In this document: piece after piece, positions 11,708 through 23,922 of the stretch | How the letters are laid out: the number at the start of each line of letters is the position of its first letter | Position numbering within the stretch: the stretch's first letter is position 1 | Source of the DNA: Bipolaris cookei | Taxonomy: Eukaryota > Ascomycota > Dothideomycetes > Pleosporales > Pleosporaceae | NCBI GenBank assembly: GCA_002286855.1 | Contig: NRSV01000007.1 | Span: 569,277-633,276 of the forward strand | Direction: 5' to 3' | Length of the DNA stretch: 64,000 nt | Notes under the pieces: model-generated | What the model was told of the DNA's origin: nothing | The model's input: the letters and a program-made list of their open reading frames with translations, nothing else | The model's database searches: none | Program-made: the position numbers and the translations under genes

Positions 11708-12046
11708 AAGGACCGGGAAAAAGTAGAAGCGGAGATCCTTTCTGTTTGTTTATTTTTTTGGCAACTTTGGAAATGTATGAGCGACGATGGGTCTACTTTA
11801 ACGACTTTTTTTTTCAAACGACTTTTGTTACGAGATTTGGTACTCTTTTTGAGGAGTTCATGATGCGTAGATCAGACGCATGAGATGGATATACTAGACT
11901 TGAGGTTTAGATTATTGATCAATATTGGATTGATCTGATGGCAGGATGATTGTGTTTTGAACATGCTGCTTGAATATATGTGTTCTTCAAGGCTATCCGT
12001 CTCTTTTATCCTCGATATAGTTACAGTGATATACATGAATCCACCT
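11708..12046. other. convergent 3' spacer, 339 bp
   Basis: AT-rich 3' ends of ATP sulfurylase (+) and COQ4 (-), with T-runs near 11750 and 11806. Nothing else seen. Confidence 0.5.
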
Positions 12047-12964
12047 TTACACAGCGCGAGCTATACTCTCCTTCCCCTCCTTCTCCCTCTTCCGCGCCTC
12101 CCTTTCCGCCCTGCGCATAGCCCTTAGATCCGGCGGCTTCTCAATCCCCAGCCTAGTCCTCAACTCATCAATATCCGTCTCCAGCTCCTCCTCCCAATAA
12201 ACATTAATCACATCCCCACTTAAAGCGCCATTTCTCGCAGCCCACGGCCCATACACATCCCAGAAGCGGCGCCACTCCGCCTTCTTCAGTGTAAACGCAC
12301 TAAATATCGCCAGCCCCGTCATCGGCAAGCCCGTGTTCGCGAATTCAAACGCTTTAAGCGCTACTTCGCCCTCGCGGAAAACAGGGAGTCCCACAAGCGC
12401 GTGGTAGAAGTCATGGCACTCGCGGTACCGCTGCATGACGTATGCGCATTCCTCGTCGTCGATGTATTGCACTGGTGCTCTTGTATCAGGTGAGACGCCT
12501 TCACGGTCGAGCCAGGCAGCATAGGCATAACCCAATGTATTCGGCGGGAGTTTACGCAGCCGCGGTATATCGAGGGATGTGGAGGTTAAGCGTGGTCGGT
12601 CGCGCAGGATACGGCGGCCCGTGGGGTGCAGGAGCATGCGATCGCGGAGTTTGTAGATGAAGTAAGGCTGGGCTGTTGCTTCGCCGAAGGAGGCGATGAG
12701 ATCTGAGGATGTTGTAAGCGGTTGGAGTAAGGCAGATAGATTGGGATTTGTACCTCCTCGTCGAGGGTCGAGAAAACTGCCGATTCCAGAGCCCAGGGCC
12801 AGACCAAGACGCTCTATGCGTGTTAATGGGATATGGCCCTTGTAGTTTGGTGGAGGGCGGTTGAGGACGGAGAAGCAGCGGAACGACTGGCCATGTTGTG
12901 ATGGGTGAGAAATTGGACCCACGGCCAGCTTTTGGAGCTGCTGTATTCGTACATGTCGAGCCAT
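12047..12964 (-). CDS. COQ4: Ubiquinone biosynthesis protein COQ4, mitochondrial
   Basis: Intronless, 305 aa from MARHVRIQQL. An in-frame upstream ATG at 13081 would add 39 residues, but the chosen start begins the expected Arg-rich mitochondrial presequence. Coq4 is a matrix-side inner-membrane protein of the coenzyme Q biosynthetic complex. It binds zinc, organises the complex and has been implicated in C1 decarboxylation. The hallmark HDxxHx11E metal motif is complete: CHDFYHALVGLPVFREGE near residues 190-207. FNxALGSGIGSF-like text (LALGSGIGSFLDPRRG) near residue 55 and the later AYEFANTGLP-like segment (KAFEFANTGLPMTG) also fit. The C-terminus is a charged Arg/Glu/Lys helix. It is divergent from the SET-domain gene, with 418 bp between starts. 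Confidence 0.95.
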   Translation of the reverse strand: MARHVRIQQLQKLAVGPISHPSQHGQSFRCFSVLNRPPPNYKGHIPLTRIERLGLALGSGIGSFLDPRRGGTNPNLSALLQPLTTSSDLIASFGEATAQPYFIYKLRDRMLLHPTGRRILRDRPRLTSTSLDIPRLRKLPPNTLGYAYAAWLDREGVSPDTRAPVQYIDDEECAYVMQRYRECHDFYHALVGLPVFREGEVALKAFEFANTGLPMTGLAIFSAFTLKKAEWRRFWDVYGPWAARNGALSGDVINVYWEEELETDIDELRTRLGIEKPPDLRAMRRAEREARKREKEGKESIARAV

Positions 12965-13382
12965 TGGGATGTCGCCAATGTGTTGGCAATGGCTATTGTC
13001 TTTGGAGCTTCGGATGTACAGAGGTATGACATGATGTAGGGTCTTATCGATAACATGCGCCACAAACACCAGCCACACCAATCACGCTATTTATGACTTA
13101 TTTGCGACTCATCGGTGCTTGAAAATACTTCTGCGACAAACGTCTCTTTTTCACCTGGGCTGAATGGAAAGAGTATTCGTTGGTTATTAGAGCATTGTTT
13201 TGAGGAATCTCTTTTCAATCTAGCTCGTTAACCTCAGAGACATAACGCACTGTAACTTTTTTTCCAAGGCAAACAAAGAAAGCATTTCAGTAACAGAAGT
13301 AACTGGAAAAATTGATATCAAACTTATTCTCTTCCGGAGAATTGGTGTCAAGATCAACGAAACAATATATTCCCAGACAATT
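12965..13382. promoter_or_regulatory. COQ4 / SET-gene divergent promoter
   Basis: 418 bp between two head-to-head start codons, so regulatory sequence for both genes should lie here. No specific site could be assigned. Confidence 0.4.
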
Positions 13383-14671
13383 ATGGCGGCAGCTCTTGAT
13401 CCCGGCACCAATCATACCGACTTTGTCTCATGGGCAAAGTCCAACGGCGTTGAAATCAATGGCATTGCTCCAGCCCGCTTCGTAGGTCGAGGAATGGGCA
13501 TCGTAGCTGCTCAAGACATCAAAGTCAGTCCTCCATATCTCTTTCCCCCCTCCAACATCAGTCAAAAAGATGCTAAATCATCAAGAAAGGAGACAAGCTA
13601 GTCCACGTATCCAACAAATCTCTAGTCCACGTCGCCCTCCCCAGCATCCACAGTCTCAAACTCCCAGACACCATCACCGTGCACGGCAAACTCGCTCTAG
13701 CCCTCGCCCTCTGGTACACGGGCCGCAAAGACCACGACTACACCCTCTGGCAAAACGTATGGCCCACACCCTCAGATTTCAAATCTACAATGCCACTCTA
13801 CTACCCCTCTTCTTTACAATCCCTTCTCCCCCCGGCAGCCCACACCCTCCTAAACAAACAGCTCCAAAACCTCGAGCGAGACTGGTCTAGCATCGCACCA
13901 CACAACCCAGGTATCTCCAGGCAAACCTACACCTACACCTGGCTCATTGTCAACACCCGAACGTTCTACTGGTCCTACCCGGACTTACCCAACGCCTCCC
14001 CGCTTCTCCCCAGACGCCGCGCGAAACTCACCGCAGACGACTGCTACTGCATGTGTCCCTTTACCGACTACTTCAATCATTCCGATTCAGGCTGCAATCC
14101 GCAGATGTCACCGAGCGGTTACACAGTAACTGCCGACCGCGCATACGCCGCTGGCGAAGAAGTCTTCGTAACCTACGGTCCGCACACGAACGATTTCCTA
14201 CTCACAGAATACGGATTTATTCTTCAAGAGAAGAACAGACATGATGGTGTTCCCCTTGATTCTTTGTTACTACCGCTTCTGGATGCAGATCAAATTGCTG
14301 CGCTAAAGGAAGATGGGTTTTATGCTAATTACACGCTTTTTATGGAGGAAAAGGAGGAGAGGGTGTGTTATCGGACGCAGGCTGTGCTGAGGCTGCTTGT
14401 GCTGGATGCGAAGAGATATGCGGCGTTTGTTAGTGGGCATGATGATGGGGCGAGGGATCAGGCGAGGTTGAACAAGTATTTGGCAGGTGTGCTGACGAAG
14501 TACTCGCGCAAGATTGTGGATATTATTGAGGACGTTGAGGGGCTTGATCTCAGCGGAGACGCGGAACAGGCTGAAGAAGGGATAATAGAGGGCCAAAGAG
14601 AGACGCTTGTTAAGCGGTGGAGGCAGATACGAGATATTGTTAATAGCGGGATTCGATTTCTCGAATCATAG
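13383..14671 (+). CDS. SET-domain lysine methyltransferase (SETD3/RLSMT-like)
   Basis: Exons 13383-13523 and 13586-14671 give 408 aa. The N-terminal SET strand is seen in DFVSWAKSNGVEINGIAPARF followed by GRGMGIVA. The catalytic end of the SET domain is CPFTDYFNHSDSGCN (the NHS cofactor-binding motif), then GEEVFVTYGPHTNDFLL with the catalytic Tyr. A C-terminal helical region (about residues 270-400) corresponds in position to the Rubisco-LSMT substrate-binding domain. Proteins of this class methylate non-histone targets such as ribosomal or cytoskeletal proteins; the target here is unknown. There is no mitochondrial or secretory signal. The gene converges on gamma-COP with 188 bp between stops. 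Confidence 0.88.
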
Positions 14672-14859
14672 CGCTCTTCCACACTACACGCAAACAATCG
14701 AAAGCTAAATCATAGCATACGACCCTCCAGAACATAGGTTTGAAAGAGTCATCTGTTTCATAATCATCTGTTATGCAAACCAAAAACGTCTACTAGATAG
14801 CCCCAATTGACCTTTTACGCTTTCAATACACAAAACTAAAACATCCGCAGAGCAAAAGC

Positions 14860-17782
14860 TCACGCTACACTACCCACAACCAGAGCTGCGACACCCTCCT
14901 CCTCACTTCTTACATCAATCTTCATCGTCACACCAGTTTTTGCACTAAACGCCATTCGTACCATGGCTGCCACCTTGCCACCAGTAATGGTCTTGCCGTA
15001 CAGCTTGAGCGTATGTGTTGATGTTGAGAGGGCCACATCAGTGCCTTCCAATGGCTGGAGAGACAGTGTTTTGGTGAGTTGTTCGGTAGCGTCTGCTCTC
15101 TGTTAGTGAAGTGACATGTTGAAAAATACACAATAAACATACCTGCTATGCTCTTCATATTACCAAGCTGCAAAGTCTCGGTTGCTGTGTCATTGTTCGA
15201 CTGCTCCCATATATTATCGAAGCTGCCAGCATACGCTGGTACAACGTAGTCGGCGCCGGTGAGGTAGAGATCTTCAACCGAGTATTCATCGGGGTAACCA
15301 TCGCCCTCTTCTGGCTCGTTTGTGCTTGGGTCGATCTCCTTGCTTGTGAACTTGAGTACGTTGGTGAAGCTTGCCGCAATGAATTGCGACTCGGTCTCAA
15401 GACGCTTGAACGATACGTAAACAGTGCCTGGCTCGTTTGTGGAAAGCTTTGGTGCTGGAATGACAAACTCCTCCTCTAGTTGAACATCGCCGTCGTCTTC
15501 GGGGGTAACAACCATCTCGACATCCAACAAAACTGTGTCTTCGAGGGTGTTCTTGATGTCGTACTGGATGACAACGTGGTCCTTGAAGATGTGCTTGATG
15601 GCGGTAACGACATATTCGGTCTCCGATTCGGTGAGCTCGACAACATCGCTTGACTTGAGCACGCCTCCATGAGCCGCGAGTTCGGGAATCTTCTGCAGCT
15701 CGGCAGCGTATTTTTGCGCATTGTTGGCTGCATTCGCGGCAGCGTCTGCCCCTGCTTTTGAAGGTTGCTTCGTAGCGCTGGGTGCCTTGAGTGTTGGGGT
15801 AGCGCCTTCGGTCTTCTTGGTAAGATCTGCGGCATCTGCTTGCTCGCGTGAGACAGTGGGGATCTTGGTGATGTCGAAGGCAGTCTCAAAGGTATCGCGG
15901 GAATCTGAGCTAACGTACATGGCCAGTTGGTGCTCGAGGACTGGTAGCGAGAACATGGAATCGTTGCGAATAAAGTTGATGGCCATGTCGTCGTCCTCCT
16001 GGTCCATCAACCGGAGGTTCAACGCAGCACGGTCTCGGACTTCATCATCAACATCATCAAGGCAGCGAGTGAGCAGAACGTGGACCGACTTCTTGATCTC
16101 AGGGTCCTTCTGACCAACACCAAACTTGGCGAGAGCAGAAGTTGCAGCGGCTCTGACAATGGCATTCTCCAAAACAACGCGGTTGTAGATGTAGCGGATG
16201 TACTTGGTAGGGTGAGGTGTTGAGGGGCCTTCACGTCCGAGAACAAACAGAATCCGCACAGCGAGCTTGGTGAATTCGCAGTCCTCGATGAACTCGCAGA
16301 GAGTGGCAAGCGCATCCTCCTTGGCCTCTGGAACAAATCGAATAAGGTCCATAATTGCCTCTACAACTGCTCTCTTAAACTCGTAACCGCCTTCATCACG
16401 CAGGATCCCGCTGAGGAAAGCAAGGAATCCAGACTGCTTGGACTTGAACTTCAAAGCCAAAGTTCGGACAGCCTCGACAATGGTCACCTTGAACTCGTCT
16501 GTAATCTCAGCCATGAAGCCTGTGATTTGCTTCATCAGCCTATCTACTGACGATTCGTTGCCCGTCTTAAGGAGCGTTGTGATGGCAAAAGTCGCTATGC
16601 TGCGGTTCGAATTAGTGATGAGCGACTCAATATCTTGATTGCAGGACCGGACGGCGTCAGGTTTGAAGGAAGCCATTTGTGACAGAATGCGGAGAGCAGC
16701 AAACTTGGTGACGGCGCGTGGAGATGTGAGGAAGAGCTGGAGAACGTGAACGGCCTGGACGAGCTCGGCGTCGGTTACATCGCGCATGTCGCAGATGGCC
16801 TTTGCAGCTTCGAAGTTGACCATCTCGGACTTGTGTCGTAGCCAGCCGTCGAGGAGCTGCATCATGGGCTAATGATACGGTCAGCAGGCTCATTGTATTG
16901 CATGAAGAGTGTCGCACCTTTCGGAGGTTTGGATCCTCGTCAGCCAGCTTAGCCGCCAGTCTCACAAGTAAGACGGTAGCAGCAGGGCTCTTGACAACAC
17001 CAGCAGCCGAGTACTGCTGCACCATCTTGACCAAGCTCATCCTGTCGCCAGAGCGCATCTGGTATAGCAGGCCAATGGCATGGTACTGTGTCATGTAGTT
17101 TGTGCTGGCTTGGAGAGCGGTATGCGAACTTCCTCCAAATCCACCCAAGAAGCCACCGCCCGACTTGCTTCCAGAGGCAGCCTCTGCGGCCTCGGACTGC
17201 CATCTCCTGACTACGTCCTTTGCGACCGGGAGAAGGTGATATGAGGAAACGAGAGCAGCCGAGGCCACGGAGGGGTTTTTGTCCACAATACACGTCTTGA
17301 CCAGACGCTCAATGGCCTGGACAGTGGAAGCATCAATGACACGGCAGAGGGCGCGGATGGCATTTGGGCGGTAGACGACATCGCTGCCGACGGAAGTGTC
17401 CTTCATAATCGACGAGGTGACCATGATGACATCGTCGGCGGAGCCAGCGAGCTCCTTGATGACGAGGTAAACCATCTGGCGGAGCGAGGCATCTTTGTTC
17501 TGGAACAGCTTGGAGATGCCAAAGAAGAGGGTTGTGGCTTCTTGCCGACCCCAGCTCTCTCCGGTGAAGAGCAGAAGGGCCAGCTTGGTCAGGATTACTC
17601 TACATTTCCTGGGCGAGATGGGGCTTTGGTTGAATACTCGTGCTGGAGTGCAACGTCAGCCTGTACTGCGCAACACTTCGCCAATGCTTGTGCATGCGAT
17701 TGCAGGCGGCCCTACCTTCTTGGAACACAGATGTCTTGTCGATTTGTGCCACGCCGCCCGCATCTTCGTGCTTCTTGTCCAT
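14860..17782 (-). CDS. SEC21: Coatomer gamma subunit (COPI)
   Basis: Four exons on the minus strand (17716-17782, 16918-17642, 15143-16868, 14860-15095) give 917 aa, the length of fungal Sec21. The subunit belongs to the F-subcomplex of the COPI coat that drives Golgi-to-ER retrograde and intra-Golgi traffic and contacts Arf1 and cargo tails. The N-terminal adaptin-type alpha-solenoid is clear (LFQNKDASLRQMVYLVIKEL, then RPNAIRALCRVID and YIRYIYNRVVLENAIVRAAA). A linker rich in Ala/Lys/Thr (about residues 580-640) leads to the appendage domain, ending GKTITGGKVAAMVRMAFSAK. The last acceptor was chosen at CAGAGAG to restore frame. The start MDKKHEDAGG matches family N-termini. It is divergent from lipoyl synthase. 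Confidence 0.96.
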
Positions 17783-18234
17783 GGTGGTTGTGTGCAGCAC
17801 CGCGTGCTAGCTTCTTGTTGGCGTAGATGTATAAACCTGTCCCGCTCTTCCTCCGCCTTTAACGTGGCCTCTGCGACGGGGGAAGGTGTATTATGTGACC
17901 AGGCGCCGCCCAGCAATTGAAGTGGTGGGAGGGAGAGGCGAGTGTAGGGTGATTATGGCGGCGTGGGCGTGTAGTCGGGTAGTCGTGGTGAATTGGCGAC
18001 GTTGTATGTAAAGATGGGCTTGACCGGGCGGGAGTGCAGGTGCAGGGATGTGGCCGCTGTGTGGGCTGCTGTTGCATGCCTCGAGCTGCTTGGCACCCGG
18101 ACTCTGCAACTGCATGCGGTCCGGGTATTCAAGGCTCTGACTACGATAACTTTTTGCTCAACATTCTTGCTCTTACATTTCTTTTCTTTTCTTTCCTCTC
18201 CTCTCCCTCATACAAAATATAATACAGCGATACC
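17783..18234. promoter_or_regulatory. SEC21 / lipoyl synthase divergent promoter
   Basis: 452 bp between head-to-head start codons. A long pyrimidine (CT) tract at about 18170-18210 immediately precedes the lipoyl synthase start and is probably its transcription-start and leader region; CT-rich tracts are common in filamentous fungal promoters. Confidence 0.45.
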
Positions 18235-19543
18235 ATGGCCACCTCAATACCACGTTCACGCTGTCTCGCCGCATTAAAAGCAGTCCCACGCTCAACAGCA
18301 CCTCTGAGATCCTTCGCCACAACCTCCGATGCGCCACAACCACCAGCCTCAGAAACTCCCTCAAAACGCTCCCGACCCGCGACCTCGTTCAGTGATACCC
18401 TAAATGCCGGTCCTTCATTCGGCGACTTTGTAAACCCCAATGCGCCCCTTTCCCCCGCCGAAGCATACGAGATCAAAACCGTCCAAGTCGGCCCAGAGGG
18501 GCGCAAAAAGACAATCACACGATTACCCGAGTGGCTGCGAACACCAATCCCTTCCAACGCCAACCAAAACTACAAGCAAATCAAAAAAGACCTGCGAGGT
18601 CTCAACCTAGCCACAGTGTGTGAGGAGGCAAGATGTCCCAACATCTCCGACTGCTGGGGCGGCAGCTCAAAGAGTGCGGCGACGGCAACCATTATGCTCA
18701 TGGGCGACACATGCACGCGCGGATGTCGCTTCTGTGCCGTAAAGACATCTAAGGCACCGCCACCACTGGATCCCCACGAGCCTGAGAACACGGCCGAAGC
18801 ACTGCGGAGGTGGGGTCTGGGCTACGTCGTCATCACTGTCGTAGACCGCGATGACCTCGCAGACTCAGGCGCGCACCACATCGCCGAGACCATCATGAAA
18901 ATCAAGCAAAAGAATCCCACGCAGCTTGTCGAGCTGCTAGGCGGAGACTACGGCGGCAATCTAGAAATGGCCAAGGTCGTCGCGAGAAGTGGGGTGGACG
19001 TCTTTGCGCACAACATTGAAACCACCGAGCGTCTTACACCCTTTGTGCGCGACCGAAGGGCAAAGTTCAGGCAGAGTCTGGATGTGCTGCGGTCTGCAAA
19101 GGAGGCCCAGCCCGAACTCATTACAAAGACAAGCATGATGTTGGGTCTGGGAGAAACAGACGAGGATGTCTGGCACGCCCTGCGAGGTATATAACTAACT
19201 CTTACCAACCCAACTAGAAAGAAAAAGCCATACGAACTAACGCACTCCGCCAGAACTCCGCGCAAACGGCGTCGACGTTGTCACTTTCGGCCAATACATG
19301 CGTCCCACTAAGCGCCACCTCGCCGTCCACGAATACGTAACCCCCGACAAATTCGAACTTTGGCGCCAACGCGCCCTTGACATGGGCTTCCTCTACTGTG
19401 CATCTGGACCTCTTGTCCGCTCAAGCTACAAGGCTGGCGAGGCCTTTATCGAGAACGTGCTCAAGAAGCGGAGATTGGGTTTTTCGGCTGAGACGAAAGT
19501 TGCGGAGTTGAATACGGCCGAGGAAGCTGGCAAGGCGGCATGA
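18235..19543 (+). CDS. LIP5: Lipoyl synthase, mitochondrial
   Basis: Exons 18235-19186 and 19254-19543 give 413 aa. The radical-SAM enzyme inserts two sulfurs into octanoyl groups on lipoyl-dependent proteins (pyruvate and 2-oxoglutarate dehydrogenase E2, glycine-cleavage H). The N-terminus, MATSIPRSRCLAALKAV, is Arg/Ser-rich without acidic residues, as in a mitochondrial presequence. Both iron-sulfur sites are present: the auxiliary cluster in CEEARCPNISDCWG (C-x4-C-x5-C) and the SAM cluster in CTRGCRFC (C-x3-C-x2-C). MLGLGETDEDV and GQYMRPTKRHL are standard, and C-terminal LVRSSYKAGE carries the conserved RSSY serine that ligates the auxiliary cluster. All key residues are intact. The leader is a CT tract shared with the SEC21 divergent promoter. 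Confidence 0.97.
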
Positions 19544-20087
19544 TGTTTGTATAAAAAAGGGAGGGAATTGTTTCTTTTTGTAGATTTAGATATTTTGGGG
19601 AGATATCCACAATTAGGCTAGGATCGCTTCAACTCGATGCTGCAACTTTTTATGATTGTACTATGTTCCTCAAAGGTTGTGTGAGAATTCGAGTCAGAAT
19701 ATGGCCAGGGTACAATATACATTCGTATACATTAATTAGTGTATCAAGAAGAAAGCGTTGACAATTCATATATGTACGTAGCCGCAAGGCCTATGCGAAA
19801 ATAAATAACTATGCATCCAGCATGCCAATGTATGTACCCGCCCCTTTCCCATCTAGAGAAACCCCAATAACCCAGACACCAGTCTAAGCACCATGTGCCA
19901 CCTCATGTGTAATCCAAACCGCTAATCAAGAGCGAGGGGTCAAGAAGAAAAGAAAAGAAAAGATCTAACGATTGACGGAACTCCATGCAAGTTGAACTCA
20001 CTCCCCAGGTATCATCCGCGAAGAAAGACACCGCTCATTGCGCCCGCGCTGAGACCGAAGCAAAAAAGCCTACAACCAAAACCGCCC
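19544..20087. other. convergent 3' spacer, 544 bp
   Basis: AT-rich 3' regions of lipoyl synthase (+) and chitinase (-). A short AAAAG repeat lies at about 19944-19962. No gene seen. Confidence 0.5.
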
Positions 20088-21558
20088 TTAGTTATTGGGG
20101 AACTGCGCCCTCAGATTATCATACTTGCTGGTAGGGAAACTAAGCAAATTGAGCGATTGGTCCAGGGCACCGATACCTCCAATATTGTTGACAAACTGCC
20201 CTTAAAGTCAGCACTTCAAATTTCCCATATACAACACAGGCTAGAGCCTTAAAAGAAAAGAAGAACATACCGTAGACACCAAACTCTCATCACCCTTCTT
20301 ATCACTCGAGCTCTCCCACCACATCCCCCCACCAAGCCCGTTCTCACGGATAAGCTGCGTCTTCCTGGCAACAATCTCAGGGGTATCATAACTAATCATG
20401 AGCTTAGAGTTGGGATCATAGCTCCAACTAGCTGTGATTTGCATGTCAGTATTGACTTGGGCGCCGGCCTGCGGCAGCACCTTATAGTCGTAGACGCCTG
20501 TTTCCCATGTGCCCAGTCCCACGCCCTGGTAGGGCTTGCCGGGGCCTTCGGTGTTGGCAAATGAGCGGCCGTACAATGGCATTCCGAGAACAATCTTGGA
20601 AGCTGGAACGCCGGCGGCTACATAGTCATTGATAGCTTGTGTGGTGCTGAATGGGGTACTGTTTGAGTTGCTTATGGATGGTGCCCAGTTGGCGAGGTGT
20701 CCGGAGGTGGTGTCCCACGATCCGGCATAGTCATAGGCCATCTAATCATGTCAGTTACGTTACTTCTCTTTGAAACTACCATATACATACCAAGTTCCAG
20801 AAGTCAAGGTACTGGTCCATCTCCCCGAGCTTCATAATGTTATAGTTCTTAGGGCCTGCAGGAGATGCGATGGTTAGAAGAAGGTGTTGACCGTTGGCAT
20901 TTTGGTTTGAGTAGGCTGTCAGTGCCCGGCGCGTCTCCTGTAGGAGGAGAACCATGTCATTTGCCTGGGACTCGTTTGCTGGGTATTCCCAATCAACGTC
21001 GAGGCCATCGAAACCAAGATTCGCCAAGAGATCAACAGCGCTGCTGGCAAACTTTGCTCGTCCCTGCGCAGTCGATGCAGGTGTCACGAAATGAGATGAG
21101 TAGGTCCATCCTCCAATCGACAAAAGCACCTTCAGCTTGCGGTTGCGCTTTTTCTGAAGGAACAACTGCTTCACGCATCCGTAGACGTTGGTTCCAACAT
21201 CATTCCAAGAATCATTTGCGTAGTGCTTGTCAATGTCGGACCAAGCGTCCGTCAGAAATACCTCACCCGTATCCCGAACATCAGCAAATGCATACAGAAC
21301 ATGGGTCAACTCTTCAGCTGGAAGATCCTGTGGGTGGTGGTTGCGGCCATAGATCGCCTGCGGGGTTCATCAGTATGTAAATCTTCCGTTGTTATGCTAA
21401 GGGCGACGTACCCAATTGACAAAGTAAGCAACGTTCTTGTAGCCCGACGTTGCGGAATTCATGACGTTCTGCTCAGCCTGTGGAACTGGGCTGGCTCGAA
21501 CAGACGTGAGGTAGTTGAATAAGGATGTTATTCCCAGAACCATGTTGGTGACGCGCAT
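20088..21558 (-). CDS. Secreted endochitinase, GH18 (42-kDa type)
   Basis: Four minus-strand exons (21412-21558, 20791-21357, 20271-20741, 20088-20195) give 430 aa. The first exon encodes a signal peptide (MRVTNMVLGITSLFNYLTSV, cleavage near the following RASP) and then YKNVAYFVNW, the first barrel strand. SIGGWTYS and FDGLDVDWEYP are the two GH18 signatures; the latter carries the DxxDxDxE catalytic Glu. MAYDYAGSW gives the conserved Tyr/Asp that assist N-acetyl-group catalysis. A small last exon encodes the family C-terminus (NLLSFPTSKYDNLRAQFPNN) and is easily missed. There is no chitin-binding module or GPI signal. The enzyme should hydrolyse chitin outside the cell, in nutrition, autolysis or mycoparasitism. 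It resembles Trichoderma Ech42-type chitinases. Confidence 0.95.
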
Positions 21559-23922
21559 TATGATGTCGCTAGTGGCGCGCTGCGCCGTGTTACGTGGCTG
21601 TGGCGGAGGCTAGTGCAGGTACGGATGTGGCTTCGGTTCAGGACCGCAGTTCAAAGAAAAGTGGAGGTATGGGTGGCCTTGTCGAAGTGTTTCAAAAAAG
21701 GGTTCAACCCTCAGAACTTATACAAGAAGAAAAGATATTAACTGATGGGCAACAGGACACTACGGTCTAGTAAACGCGATAAGGAACGAAGGTCAGTCGA
21801 CCTTGCAAAGAACCAGAGATTGGTCAGAGGATACTACACAATCTCTTTAAAAGGAATGTGACAATGACAAGATGGAAGAAGATGGCGCAGAGATAGTAGA
21901 CTTCAGGATAGATGGGTTACATATCCTCGTCCACGCGCCGACGGCATTGCATCGGCAGGGTCGTGAAGCTAGTGTTCGCGCATGGGTATTTCGCAGGATG
22001 CATTAGTTCCAATCCTAAGGACATAACCGATGGCCCAAAGCGTAGGGAGAACGACCGATCAGGTACAAACGGGTACAATCTGGAGACAGACAAGTGCAGG
22101 CACCTTGTCTATGGAGCGAGATATTAAGCGCCGAACGATCCTACGCTTAAGATAGCTCGCAGACATGAGATAGCCGCCAATGGTTTTTATTCTCTGTTAG
22201 TAGAACATAATGTTGCTCTTCGTTGCTTTGAAGCATTTCTGCAAATATTCTTAGTGTACAGGTCTCCTATCCACTGCACTAGCAGTGACATTGTGGAAGC
22301 TAAACTACGCCTTTCTTGAAGGAGTTACTGGAAGATCCACAAGGCGACAAGAGCCCAAAGGCGAAAACTTCCCGACGATGAATTTTCTGCATGGGTGCGT
22401 ACGTGAAACCTCCTACAATCTTCACGGCTTCAGTGCCGTGGCAATGTGCAACGTCGAGATACGACATAGCACCAAGTTCAACAGCGGCATCCAACTGGCT
22501 GCTATTCACTTGTTCTGTAGGGGTAGCCTCATGGTCTCGATTGGCGGTGTGGTGAACCCTTGCCGTCGGCATGCTCAAGTATGACACTCCAGCTGAAAGT
22601 CATGTGAGATGATAAGACGTAGCGAAGCTTCGACTGGCTTGCTTCGTAAGGTCGGATGCTGTGGGAGCCAGGATAGATAGATGAGAACGCGCGCCACAAG
22701 CATAGTAACAGGAATAGTTCAACTTGGTGCCAGACAGGGTATTTTGACCAGGGCTGGAGATGGTGGAGATGGGGACCCACATGAGCGCATCTCCCGCGCG
22801 CGTGGATATGTCAAGCCGCCAGATCATCTGATCGCACCCGCCGGGCACTGATACTGCGAAGCGACGCTTGCGCTCAATGGGAATAGCATAGAGGCCGATG
22901 AAGATTATGCAAGCGTATCGCGGAGAGGAGCAGGTGGTTCGACTGTTAGGGCGGACGGTTAGCCATATTTAGCCGCAATGCAGGGCGAGGGACGAGAGAC
23001 GAGAGACCGAAGTAGAAGGAATTCCGGCCCAAATGCAGCAAGTTCACAACTCTCCACACTCCAGGCTCTATTAGCGCGTCAAGTGAGCCGTCCATTCAAG
23101 GAGGATAGAGGCACGCGATGCTGCTTTTTGAGATGCTTGCAGCCGAAGGAATGCCACGCTCCACGGCACGTGCTGAAGAAATTTGGCCTTGACGAGGTTT
23201 TGCTGAGTTTTGCGAGGCATACAAAGACCTTGGCAGTTTGGTGCGGCTCGTGCTGTTGCATCCTATGGACAGATGGATAGTGGAGAATGAAGAGAGACGG
23301 GTGTGCGAGCAAGAGGGACAGTAGTACGTGACGACTTGTGTAACCCACGGTCCGTGCACGCTCGGCTTCCATTCTACCCCGTTACTCCTTTCCTACTGTA
23401 GGAACCGTTGTGTTACATCGCAGTAACTATTCTCTTACCCTACAGTCTCTAGTATTATCTGTATTGTGATACTAACCATGTGACTTATCGGCTGAGTCAA
23501 ACATGCTCTTCCAATGATTGATGCCCAACCTTATCTCACTATCATGAATGTGTACTGCTTGCTTGGGCTTTATATCGAGCATTGGTGCATTTCATTCTGC
23601 ATGTCTCTCGCTCATTGATATCGCACACGGTCGGTTATGTTGCATCGCGATGATATTCCAGCCCACTCCGTTATCTCTACTCTGCTGTCTCATTCATCTG
23701 TTTGCCTAGGCCAGTCTAGACGGTGTGTATTCTGGTGGATGCTACTGAAGCAGGCATCACGATATCGATTGGACAACTGATAAGAGAAATGTTCTTTCGA
23801 AAGACACCATAGAACTGTCCGTGGGGTATTACGGGGACACCTGACTCCCTATACTATACCTGACTTTAAAGTGATTCGGGTTTCGCGTAATTTCGCCTAC
23901 CCAATGTTGTGCAGCTCTTAGG
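21559..23922. other. 2.4-kb stretch without a recognisable gene
   Basis: The longest gene-free stretch in the window. It should include the chitinase promoter. Open frames of 80-100 codons occur on both strands around 22.3-23.4 kb, but their translations look random and overlap one another. I see no transposase fragment, terminal repeat or tRNA. Base composition is not strikingly AT-rich, so there is no obvious sign of a RIP-degraded transposon. Confidence 0.4.

Noticed and set aside
13081..13083. Upstream ATG for COQ4
   Set aside because: Would prepend 39 residues unlike a mitochondrial presequence; MARHV start at 12964 fits better.
15721..16113. 130-codon plus-strand ORF inside SEC21
   Set aside because: Opposite strand of conserved gamma-COP coding sequence; Ser-rich translation typical of an antisense shadow.
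22285..22587. Overlapping ORFs of 95-99 codons on both strands
   Set aside because: Random-looking composition, no splice signals linking them to further exons, no family features.
21559..23922. RIP-mutated transposon relic
   Set aside because: Base composition is not strongly AT-shifted, and no transposase or reverse-transcriptase fragments or terminal repeats are visible.
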